From Ehretia macrophylla (lineage: Eukaryota > Streptophyta > Magnoliopsida > Boraginales > Ehretiaceae): a stretch of DNA of 64,000 bases. The DNA is taken from positions 7,941,501 to 8,005,500 of the forward strand of contig CM075765.1 of NCBI GenBank assembly GCA_037974665.1, in the 5' to 3' direction. Below the pieces are notes generated by a model. That model saw nothing but the letters and a program-made list of their open reading frames with translations, did no database searches and was not told the DNA's origin. Within the stretch, counting starts at the first letter, position 1. Every line of letters starts with the position of its first letter. The position numbers and the translations under genes are program-made. Positions 48,120 through 59,406 of this stretch are shown here, piece after piece.

Positions 48120-49630
48120 ATGCACGGGCGTCGTTCTTTAGATCCGGAACTCGCCTCGTATAATCCTGAGCCCCATAAAACTCCGTGAATAAGAGTCCCA
48201 GTCCCAATGGCGGATCAAGAAGGAAATGTTCAAAACCTTTCGCCACTCCCAATAGCTCAACCTATTAATCGACTTGTGAACCAGCCAATGACATTACGTC
48301 AACATTTTTCTCCAAGCGATTATAATCCCGAGTTTGCCATAGCCCACCGGCTCTTGGCAATATCAACTTGGACAATTTCAACGCTTCCTTCCTTCTATGG
48401 AAAGAGCAACGAAAACCCTCACGCTCACATCATACGAAAACCCTCATGCACAGTCATCATCTGATGACAAATTTGATAAAGTAGTACAAATGTTCCAAGC
48501 TCAGCAATAGTCTATTGCTAAACTTAAAGGACAACTCAGGCAGATGGCCCAAACTTTAAGCAAGAGAGACGAGGGTAAGCTTTCGTCTCAGACCATGGAA
48601 AATCCATGAGGACAGTGTAATACTGTCCAAACAGAGACTGTACAAGAACAGGCCAAGGCCGTAATTACCCTTAGGAGTGGGAAGACTATAGACAACCAGG
48701 TTAAAGAAAAGGTTAGGGATGTTCCCGGTGAAATTGAGGAAATAGAGGAACCTGAAATCGAGGTTGTAAGCAACGATGTAAATGACTCCCATAGGAATCA
48801 AAACCCAACGGTGGAACCAATAGTTGAACCATCATCTCAAGTACCTTTCCCAACAGCACTGTCCCGTCCAAAGCCGATTGATGATCCGAAACAACTCAAG
48901 GTCTTAGAGCATCTCAAAGACATTAAGATCAATCTACCTTTAGTTGAGGTAATCCAACAAATTCCAGCCTATGCCAAATTTCTGAAGGATCTGTGTGTGA
49001 AAAAGAGATGGACCAACTCCATTCCTAAGAAGGTCTATCTTACTGAAAAGGTTAGTAACATCTGCACTAGAGGGCTGACTCAAAAGTGCAGTGACCCAGG
49101 AGCTTTTACCATTCTATGTTTGATTAATGACTAACGCATTGAAAGCGCCTTGCTAGACTTAAGATCTAGTATTAACCTAATCCTTCACATAGTTTACCAA
49201 AAGCTAGGTCTTGGAGTATTAACACCAACAAATGTAACCCTCCAACTGGCAGATAGATCTGAGTGAAGGCCTAGAGGTGTTGTAGAGGATGTCATAGTTA
49301 GAGTAGGAGAATTCTTGTTCCCAGTGGATTTCATTATGTTAGATATGGACTTAGGCCCTGATAACAAAAATACCGCTCCCATCTTATTAGGCAGACCATT
49401 CTTAGCAACAACTGATGTTGTTATTTACTGTAGGACGAGAATGATAGAACTAACATTTGGGAACATGAGAACAAAATTTAAGGTTAATGATGCAGCCAAC
49501 AAGTTGGACCAAGATAAGGAAGAAGAATGCTTCCATCTAGATACCATTAACTCATGCATAGATGAGTTTGCCCAATTACTCTAGACTCCTGATGAGGAGA
49601 TAGCCGAACTTGAACAACTATTGTATGAAT
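48120..49630 (+). pseudogene. gag-pro: Element F gag and protease, truncated
   Basis: The start is probably ATG 48120; a TGA at 48186 (from CGA) precedes the in-frame ATG 48207. The N-terminal part reads to FYGKSNENPHAH (about 48432), then most of the capsid region is missing, leaving a CGAAAACCCTCA repeat at the join. After 48540 comes the Athila-type linker (ITLRSGKTI), then the QIPAYAKFLKDLCVKKR block and an Athila protease in which the DLGAS site reads DLRSS (about 49159-49173), with LGRPFLAT at 49387-49410. Stops include 49132 (TAA) and 49264 (TGA). Confidence 0.85.
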
Positions 49631-49635
49631 GAGAC

Positions 49636-51437
49636 ATTTCGCCTGAAATGGTTGCCTCTGCTTCCGTTGTTGTTGATCCGGATAAAGATGATCAAGTAAC
49701 AACTCATTTCCCTGAAGTTTCAGATTGCCCCCTCAATTGAGTCTCTACCAATGTTGGAACTCAAAACCTTGCCCCAACATCTTAAGTATGCCTACTTAGG
49801 ACCCGATAAGACCCTACCAATCATTATTGCCTTGGATTTGACTCCTGAGCATGAAGACAAACTTTTTGAGGTCCTTAGTATGCATAAACAGGCGATAGGT
49901 TGGACAATTTCTGACTTGAAATGAATTGATCCCTCTGTGTGTATGCACAGAATTCATCTTGAGGAAGGAGTGACTCCTTTTCGAGAATTTCAAAGAAGAC
50001 TAAATCCAAAGATTGGTGATGTCATCCACAAAGAGTTCATCAAGTTACTTGATGCGAGTATCATATACCCGATTTCTGACAGTCCATAGGTAAGTCCGGT
50101 ACAAGTGGTACTGAAGAAATCTGGGATTACTGTGGTTCCAAATGACAAAGGTGAGCTCATCTTTACACGCACCACGACTGGGTGGCGTGTATACATTGAT
50201 TACAGAAAGCTCAACTCCAAAACAAGAAAAGACCACTTCCCTTTACCCTTCTTTGACCAAGTCCTAGATAGAGTAGCGGACAGGGCTACTACTGCTTTTT
50301 GAATGGGTATTCGGGATACAACCAAATCCCAGTCTTTCCTGAAGATCAAGAAAAGACTACATTCACTTGTCCCTATGGGACTTTTGTATTCAAGCGTATG
50401 TTTTTCAGTCTTTGTAATGCCCCTGCGACGTTTCAAATATATGTGATGGCTCTCTTGTCGGACATGATCGAAAAGTTCTTAGAAGTCTTCATGGATGACT
50501 TCTCAGTGTTTGGAGCTACTTTTGATGAGTGTCTCACACACCTTTCACAAGTGCTAGACCGATGCGTTGAAATGAACCTGGTTCTAAGTTGGGAAAAGAG
50601 CCATTTTATGGTTAAGGAAGGTATAGTTCTGGGTCATGTTATTACATAGAATAGAATCTATGTGGACCCAGCCAAAGTCGAGCTAATAGAAAAGCTGCTC
50701 GCACCCAAGACCGTGTGTGATATCCGATCATTCCTTGGTCACATTGGTTTCTATCGGCGTTTCATCAAGGACTTCAACCATATAGCCCGACCTCTTTTTA
50801 GTCTCCTAGCATATGATACCGAATTCATCTTTGATGACAAGTGTTCAGAAGCTTTTGAGAAGCTTAAATCATTGCTATCTTTTGTTTCTATCATCCAACC
50901 ACTTGACTACAGTCTCCCCTTTGAGATAATGTGCAATGCATCAGACTATGTAGTGGGAGCTGTATTAGGCCAGCGTAAGGATAAGCTACCTACTTGATAT
51001 ATTATGCTAGCAAAACCTTAGATGAAGTTCAAAAGAACTACACAACCACTAAAAATGAGTTGCTAGCTGTAGTCTTCTCCCTAGATAAGTTCAGATCTTA
51101 CATCCTAGGATCCAAAGTAATAGTGTACATGGACTACGCGGCTTTGCGGTATTTACTGACTAAAAAGGATACAAAGCCCCGTCTAATCCGTTGGCTATTA
51201 CTCCTTCAAGAGTTCGACCTTGAGATCAAGGACAAGAAAGGAAGCGAGAACTCTGTTGCCGATCATCTATCACGTTTGGTACGTGATTCTCCTATTGATA
51301 CTCTGCCTTTCAAAGATACGTTCCCCAATGAACAACTTTTTGCTCTCTCACATAAGACCCCATGGTATGCCCACTATGTCAATTATCTGGCTGCCCAAGA
51401 GCTTCCAACTCACTGGGGTAAACATGAGAGGGATTGA
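49636..51437 (+). pseudogene. pol: Element F reverse transcriptase and RNase H, broken
   Basis: RT from IIALDLTPEHE (about 49827) through VYIDYRKLNSKTRKDHFPLP (50190-50249), PATFQ and catalytic FMDD (Asp-Asp at 50494-50499). The connection region GHIGFYRRFIKDF leads to RNase H, where the usual IMCDASD reads IMCNASD (about 50926-50946), losing a catalytic Asp; DHLSRL closes the domain near 51280. Stops lie at 49922, 50087, around 50300, 50647 and 50995. Confidence 0.9.
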
Positions 51438-52661
51438 TTCATGGCACAAGTCAAGTACTTTATCTGGGAAGATCCCTATCTTTTCAAGATTTGAGCCGAT
51501 CAAGTCATTAGGAGATGTATTCTTGATGATGAAACTGATATCATTCTCTAGTTCTGCCACTTTGAAGCATGTGGAAGATATTTCAGAGGAAAAATGACAA
51601 CTACCAGAGTCCTTCAATGTGGGTTCTTCTGGCCCACTTTTTTCAAGGATGCCCAGCAAGTGTGTAAAAATTGCACACAATGTCAACAAGTTGGCTCCAT
51701 TTCAAAAAGGGACATGATGCCCCTTACACCTATTCTTATATGTGAAATATTCTATGTTTGGGATAAAGACTTCATGGGTCCCTTTCCTCCTTCCTTAAGT
51801 TATACTTATATTCTTGTTGGTGTGGACTATGTGTCCAAATGGGTAGAAACGGTAACAACCCGAACCAATGACCACAGAGTCGTGGTCAAGTTCATTAAAG
51901 ATAACATCTTTTCTCGATTCGGGATACCACGTATTCTTCTGAGTGACGGTGGACAACATTTTCGTCACAGGACACTCAAAGCCTTATTAAGAAAATACTT
52001 AGTCCACCACAAGATAGCAACGCCTTACCACCCACAAACAAGTGGTCAAGTACATGTGTCGAATAGGAAAATCAAGTCAATTCTTCAGAAAATAGTTAGG
52101 CCCGATCGCAAAGATTGGTCAAGTCATCTACACGACACATTATGGGCCTACCGTACTGCTTTCAAAACTCCCATCGACATGTCCCTGTATATATTGGTAT
52201 ATGATAAATTTTGTCATCTCCTTGTTGAACTAGAGCATAAAGCCTATTGGGCTATTAAGGCCCTGAACTTTGACTTGCAACAGGAAAATAAAGGTAGGAA
52301 GTTAGTATTGAGTGAATTGGAAGAGCTACGTTTCGAAGCTTATGAAAATGCCAAACTCTACAAAGAGAGAATAAAGAGGATTCATGATAGATCTATTCTA
52401 AGGAAAACCTTTTCTCCTTCTGATAAAGTCTGGTTGTTTAATTCTAAATTGAAGTTCTTCCCAAGCAAGTTGAGAACAAGGTGGGATGGTCCATTTGAGG
52501 TGCTTGAAGCATATCCTTCTAGAGCTGTCAAGAATAAGTACCCCGAAGATGGGCGCATTTTCACAGTCAATGGGCAACGATTGAAGTATGCATTCAATCC
52601 TAAGGTAGTCCCTCATGAAGTTGAATCTGTTGAACTTCTGGACCCTGAATACCTTCCATAA
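51438..52661 (+). pseudogene. pol: Element F integrase with mutated catalytic Glu
   Basis: The zinc-finger start (HFEACG, NCTQCQ) crosses a TGA at 51597 region, then 355 codons are open from 51594 to 52661. Core residues: Asp59 (WDKDFMGPFP) and Asp118 (SDGGQHF) are present, but the third position, residue 154, is His (CAT at 52053-52055) where the family has Glu in GQVEVSNRE. The C-terminal part ends in a WLFNSKLKFFPSKLRTRWDG block close to the remnant at 61690-62250. Strand transfer would be dead even if the frame were whole. Confidence 0.9.
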
Positions 52662-54684
52662 AATGGAATTTGCCTAGTTGATAGCATTAAACTCAGTACA
52701 ACCATCTGACTGAAGACGTTAAACTTAGCACTACTAGGAGGCAACCTAGTATTCTTTTGTGTTAATATTTATTTAAATTTTGTCGTTACATGTACTCTGT
52801 GAATCTTTTTCCAGCTTTAGGTAGTTTGGGTTTTAACTCTGAGGAACATTCATGATGTACCAGTGTTGTTATACTAGTGGTCACTGTACGTTTCTGTGTG
52901 CAATTAGCTTAATTGTGTAACTCTATCTTATAATGTGAGCTATTTCACCAGCTTAATGTAGTGTGGGTCTGTTGGGTATTACTTGATAAGGTAGTTAGGA
53001 GTGTGAGCATACACCAGACGTAACGTATGTGACGTAAAACCCCACTGTTCTATCCTTGACCCTGTGGAACTAGCTTTGGCCTTAAGTGGCCGAAGGAAAG
53101 CACTAGATGTTGTGAGCACAAAAACCTTTGGAAGAGCTAGTCTATGTAGAAGTATCAACTCTAGAACCCCAGAAAAGAGTCTAAATGGTCTGGGTAGTTT
53201 ATTTATTTGCTTTATGTATTAGTTTCCTTGACCATAATTCTTTTTGACTCCCCTCCCTTATACTATTTTGTATAGATTAACTATTATTTTTGTTGTGTTG
53301 GTGATAATCTGTAAAATGCTTTGTCTACTAATCTTTAATTGCAGAATGATATATCTTTTGGCAAAAGTTAGTAGAAAAGCTTTGACATCAACATAGACAC
53401 ACTTCACATCAGGTGATATCTTTCCTTACTACATTTTCCTTTATACCTGATCAACCTGCGTTGTAGAGTAAGCAAATCATAGGTTTGGGGATGTAGCATT
53501 TGTCATTATGTTATTACTTGCATATTACATTCTCACTATCTTACATTGCTATTTGCTTGAGAGCAAGCAAAGTTTCGGTGTGGGGGTGCGTACATTTTAT
53601 GAAAAACTTTTTCAGAATATGCAAGAAATACACCATTTTTGTTCATGAGAATAGTAGTTTGCTACCTTACCTGTTTAAAGAAGATGATTTGAGAACCTGT
53701 TTTGTTAGCTATGTATTGTTAAGAACTCTGAGGAAACTTTGTAAGAAAAACTTTGGGGTACATTATTCATGAGTAAACCTAGCTATTCTTCTTTTCTTCA
53801 ATTGATAGCTATGTGATTATGAAAGGACTAAGATAGGATTACCGTTTGTTATAAGAACTTCTTGTGATTGAAACCTGAACCCTTATGCCATGTTTGTACA
53901 TTATATTATGTTACTCTGTCGGTATGTACACTCTGAAAAAATAGAAGAAAGAAAAAGAAAAGAAAACAAAGAAAGAAAAAGAAAAAGAGTTGTCCATACT
54001 TTTATTATTGAATAAATTTTTGGTTTAAATATGTTCTGAATTTCTAAGCACCACTATCCTAGACATTGTAATTTAGGATATGTGTTATAGTGTAAGGTTT
54101 CGAGCCTAGATATCTCGGGTGATTAAGGCACGTAGAGGTCCCTTTAAAACCTGGCAACCTCAGTCATAATGGCAGTAGATTGTTGGCCTTAAAGTCTGCT
54201 ACATGGGATATCCAGAAAGCAAAGGAAATTGAACACTATATAGAGATATTGTTAGTTGTACTTTTATATTTCTGGCAAATGTTAAAGGGTTAAGGCATGA
54301 TCAATAGTTTGATTACAAATGTAGGCAAGAATATCAAGGTCCAATCTGTTTGCATAACTTGAAAGTTGAGAATTGCATAAACTTAATCTGCTTAGTTTAC
54401 TTCTAAATATGTACTCCAAAGCTATCAATAGTCCATTTCCAATAAGGGTACCTATTTGATATAACTATGTAAAGGTTCTCTTATCATGTTTATCATTAAC
54501 TGCTGAATAGGTTTAAGATAGTATGTTGCATTTCTCATGATTCATATTTGGAAAATGTTTGACAAAAAGAAATGATAGATTATTTCATCTGGTTTGACTT
54601 GTAAAAATTCTACAAATTTCACTTTCACATCTATTTTTAAGACAGTCTTGCTTGAGGGCAAGCAAGGTTTAAGTTTGGGGATGT
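52662..54684 (+). other. Element F 3' non-coding region with duplicated PPT hairpin
   Basis: About 2 kb with no recognisable env frame. It holds two copies of a hairpin-plus-purine module: 53555-53590 (TTTGCTT, AAGCAAA, then GGTGTGGGGG) and 54651-54684 (CTTGCTT, AAGCAAG, then AAGTTTGGGGATG). The second touches the 3' LTR and is the working polypurine tract. A purine-only AAAGAAAAAG run lies at 53933-53990. Confidence 0.7.
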
Positions 54685-56546
54685 TGATGTGATTGTATTT
54701 GCAGCACTCAAACCTTGGTATTTATACTACATTTGCATCTTAACTTTGGAATAAATGCAACACTTTTATACTTTTGATGCGATGTAGGATGATCTTGAAT
54801 AGTGACCAATATCAATTTTTGACGAATTTTATCACTTTTTCAGGTAGAAACGGCCTTCTGAGCAAAACACAAGACTTTGCCTTGCGCGCAGCGTGATTTT
54901 AGCCAAATTCTAACGTTTGGAGGGTCAAAACAGTGAAATGAGACCCGAAACGATCCAAACTATAAGTCAAGAAGTGAAGAATGGGGAAACACGAGAACTA
55001 GTGGAAGAATGAAGCCAGTAGAGACGAAATTTGGCTGAAACTAGCGCGTAATCAGACTCGGAATACTAAAAATAGCCCGAAAATACCTCGATCAACACTC
55101 AGTCAAAGTTCAATCAAAGTCAAAATTCAGAGCTGAAAAAGTCAAACAAATGGCACTCGAGCACACCCTCCTAGGCGCTCGAGCGCCACTCATGAAATCT
55201 TCCACCATCTTCCAGAAGCGCCAAGTGGCGCAATACAATACGACGAGCAGAAGGGCGCTCAAGCGCCCATCTGCACCTTCTGGAATCTTCTGGAAGCGCC
55301 ACGTGTCAAGTAGCCAACGGACCGAAAAAAGGCACGCTTACTGGGCTCTCGAGTGCGCCCTTGATCTGCTGCCTATAAATACCCCCCTCCCCCCACTGAA
55401 AATTGTAATTAATTTTGGATTTTGGTTATTTTTATTCAATTATCGAGTTAATTCTAGTTAATTTTTAGTTCTAGTCGTAGTTAATTAGTAGGATACGAGG
55501 GAAATCCCACCTAAGTGGTTCTTATTCGGAAAAAATTTTCCCGAATAACTACTATTAGGGGGAATCCGACCCAATTAGTTATTATCTGGGGGGGAGGGTT
55601 CAGCCCGAATAGCTTTTAATAGGAAAGATCTTATTCAGAGGAAACTAATCCCTAGTAGTTCTTATTCAGGGCAAATTAGCTCTGCCCAAATAACTACTTT
55701 GCGTCGGACCTCTACTCAAATTTTAAGGATCAAAAATACGCATTCATCAATATGGATGAGCCTTTCTTGACTCTCTTTTATTTACATAACTTGTATTCAT
55801 TTATGTCTGAGTAGATTGATATCTAGGGGTGAATATTGTAAATGATAATATTTTAATATATGGTCTCGGATTTAGTTTATTCAATTCATATTGCAATGTA
55901 TAGCTTGTTTTAATTCAGTATTCATATGTAATGCTTTTAAAGTAGATGTTATGAATGCTTTACTTTCGTATCATAATATTACACTTGTAGTTGATATTAT
56001 GATTGCGTTACTTTAGTGCCATATAAATGTTTTAATCATGAGTCTATAGATTGTACCATAAAATCCATGAAACTATAGGTTGTGCCATAGTTTCTATCTG
56101 TAAGGTTAATTCCTTAGTTTAGTTTGCCTTCTTGTACTTGGTTGAAATAAGCTAAGTAGATTAACTAGGCCTATAGCGTTTAGCTTAACCGGGTGTATGC
56201 TTGTAGCTTAATCCCTTGCAAAATTAGATAACCTAGATACTGAGCCTATATTAAATTGCCTCATTTACATATTCTAACCCCTAGATCACTACCCCTCGTA
56301 TTCAACTAATAGTTAGTATAACTTAGATAACTTAGTTAGTTGTAGTTTAATTTACACTCTGATTGCGAACCTGTCACTTAAGCATTTTAAACACTTTCAC
56401 ACTACTTCACTAACTTAACTAACGAGCTTCTTTGTGGTACGATTCTGCACTCAGAGCACATTACACTACGAAGATTCATGCACTTGCGGGTATTTTAACT
56501 TGGTCTATTTTGTACACTTTTCACACGCCCACCCTGAGTTGCATCA
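54685..56546 (+). repeat. Element F 3' LTR
   Basis: 1862 bp, TGATGTGATTGTATTTG to GAGTTGCATCA. It keeps the TATA box at 55373-55381 and the ~32-bp units. Confidence 0.93.
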
Positions 56547-56974
56547 CTCAACAATTCAAGTAATTAAACAACTATAAAACATTCATACTACCATCTAACA
56601 GTTAAGAAACTTAGCGAACACTTAAACTATCATGAAAGCATTTCAAAACTAGCCGGCCAACCATTATAAAGTAGCAGGCCAACCAACACAAAGTAGACGG
56701 CCAACCAACACACAAAGCAGTTGATCAATATACAAAACCAGTCGGTCGATACTCAAAATCAACCAGCCTATACACAAAATCAGCCGGCCAACCAAACTCA
56801 ACTACGCAAATTTTACCTTCAACTCCAATTCTTTATTTCTTCTTATAACACATGAGTGTACACATAATCTTCACTACATCATAACTCCAATACCTCACTT
56901 AGCATTCTTATACATCATCGAACACATACTACAACTTCTTAATTCATCAAGAACACCAAAAGCATGATAGGATA

Positions 56975-59406
56975 TGTCACGACCCCATATTCTTTATTGT
57001 TGAAATGGTCTCTGATACCACAGTAATGACAGGGAATTAAAATTTAAGCTTACGAATCCTCAAGCGTTCTGGGGTCGTGATGCCACAGGCTTAGGAGGAT
57101 CACTCCACCTAAATCCGTTAAGGCACAATACAATTGCCCGAGCACTATTAACCATAAAATAAAACATCCAACTATGTATTACACCAATTCTAGCAACACC
57201 CATTATACAAACTTCATCACTAATAGATAATATTACAACCATTAAATACAATTTACAATATCTGGATTCACTAAGTTACTTCACACAGATCCAACTACTA
57301 CAACGAGGTTTCGAAAGAGTAGTGTAATAAGTTAATTACATAGTTAAATGTCCACAAGATTAATACATTACATCAATTAAATCACAAGTCTAGCTCATTC
57401 TATTACAACAAAAAGGTCAACAAAAATGAGCAACTAACTCAAGCTCCATCCCCGAACAACCTATAATGGTGGAAAAGAGGGGTGAGCTAATCCTGCATAT
57501 AGCTCAGTGAGGATGAAATATGAAGGGTTTTCACAAAGGTTTTATCATTTCGCAAACATTTTAACAATCGTGCAATGCATATAATATCATAGCGAGTACA
57601 TTCATTAGCAATCATAAATCATATCTTTCCCCGAGGTATCATTGGTTCCTGGCGATTAGATTGTTCTGGGGTATTCAATGGCGCTCGACAAGAGAAGGAG
57701 GCAATTCTTTAGTAGTTGAGATATACCAACAAACCTGGAGGTCCCGTTACTACCCCAATCATTACCTTGGTAGTCAAGATATACTGGTAAACCCGGAGGT
57801 CCCATCATTACCTCATTCAATTATGGTTGCAACCTAGCCGCGCATTTACAATTCACATTCATAGGCATTTACATAAACATGTAAGTTTAGTCAATCATGT
57901 AGCATATTCGAGTACATTATATATTTCGCATCATGTAAACATGTCAAGCATTTATCATATACTCTTATGGAAATGTAAGCTCCTTTAGTATTAACACATA
58001 ATAACAAGAAATAACAAGAATTTGCAAGTTGGCCACTTAACAATGGCTTCTACCAATAACGACCACTAATTACACTAAGCAACTTCACTACTTTTGTAAT
58101 AGCCTAAATTAAATAGTTAATCTTCCTATATTCTTAAACTCCAATTAATGTGATTTTGGTATAGAATCAAATTTTATCGAATGTAGATAGTTCTAGAATC
58201 AAACGGAACTCAATTCGGAGTTGAATTGAGTAAGATATGGTCTTCGGAAAATTGTTGCGCAAAATTGTCAAGGAAGTCGGACGAGTTAGTCTACCGGCTT
58301 AGTCGACCGTCTTTTATAGAGAATTTAGTCAAATGTCAATTGAGTAGTCAGGCGAGTTTAGACGACCGGCTTAGTCGACCAACCTAGGCATCTAACACCT
58401 ATAAATTCACACATTTTACACCTTAATTTGCTACCACTCCTCCAACTTCTTACAAGCCAACAAGCATACATAATGTGGTTCATTAGGCATCAAATAATGG
58501 TTCAAACATCAACCAAAAACATCTATCATCAACAATCAATACACAAACTAGCTAGAATTCTTTATAACTCATAACTTCAAGATCAACATCTAAGTTCTCA
58601 AAAGCTAACTCCATGCTTCCAACTCCTACACACAAGTTATACATATAATCAATACACCTACAAGAGCAATACAAACTCATCTTTCAACTCCTCATGAACA
58701 CCGAACTTTGGTTGGAAATTACTAGATCTACAACACATAAATACAACCAACTTCACAATGAGGACATATATGAACTCCATAAGCAATATTAATCAACAAT
58801 ATACAACATACAACCTTGGATAAGCTTTATCAATAAATTTTGAAAGAATCACTCACCTTAGTATTGAGCAAAAGAAGCAAAATGAATCAAGAACGGTCTT
58901 GAATCTAGCTAGAAAGTGCACAAAAATGGTTGGAAATGGCTTAATCTCTCTTCTTCTTCCTTCTCTTTTCTCTTTTCTTTCTTATTTCTTTCTTTTTTAT
59001 GGTTGAAAATCTGAGTGTGTAGTGTGTGTATCATGTAGATATGTGTGTTTTCTGATGTGTGTGTGTGTGTATGTGGTGTAATGTGTGTATATAGATAGGA
59101 TATTTTAGTTTGGTTGCCAAAAGACCACCTTGCCCCCTAACTAAATGCACTTCTACTAGTTTGCCCTTTTAGTTGAATCCAACTATTTGGTTAGCTATTA
59201 TAGTGTAGTAAATTCTAATTATCACCTACGACAGTGAAGACACGTAAATGCACGTAATAAATATAATGCACGTAAAACGAGATGAACGCACGTTAAACAA
59301 CATAAATGCATATTAATTAATATAAATGCATATTAAATGATGCAAAAATACATGAAATGCTATAAAATGCATATGGATCTATACTGGCTCGGTACGGGGT
59401 CTCACA
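56975..59406 (-). mobile_element. Solo LTR G (relative of element C)
   Basis: 2432 bp, TGTCACGACCCCATA at the left and GGGGTCTCACA at the right, duplication GGATA at 56970-56974 and 59407-59411. It shares with the C LTRs an internal TCTGATACCA (57011-57020) and a ~21-bp ACGTAAAACG array at 59225-59372. Confidence 0.92.
57461..58856 (-). other. Candidate LTR leader intron, solo LTR G
   Basis: Minus-strand donor ACTAAG|GTGAGTG at 58857/58856, the closest to a consensus plant donor in the set, and acceptor CCATTATAG ending at 57461. Hairpin II at 57483-57506 pairs TGAGCTA with TAGCTCA. No CTACTTT hairpin was found. Confidence 0.48.

Larger units (their letters stand above)
45992..56546 (+). mobile_element. 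Element F: Athila-like Ty3/gypsy retrotransposon
   Basis: LTRs 45992-47823 and 54685-56546 with TGATGTG...CATCA ends, duplication CTCAA at 45987-45991 and 56547-56551. The primer site matches tRNA-Asp, the RT has the FMDD motif, and pol reads like Athila (FSLCNAPATFQ, GHIGFYRRFIKDF, DHLSRL). Domain order is gag, protease, RT, RNase H, integrase, then 2 kb of non-coding DNA where Athila relatives may carry an env-like frame. Multiple stops and a gag deletion make it inactive. Confidence 0.92.

Noticed and set aside
48207..52661. Possibility that F is a copy of the same family as the 61601-62250 remnant
   Set aside because: The integrase ends are similar in protein but clearly different in DNA; they are related lineages, not copies of one insertion.
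53500..53772. 90-codon frame that might be an env-like gene of F
   Set aside because: It runs through the first hairpin-polypurine module, lacks a clear signal or membrane pattern, and resembles no env-like protein I know.
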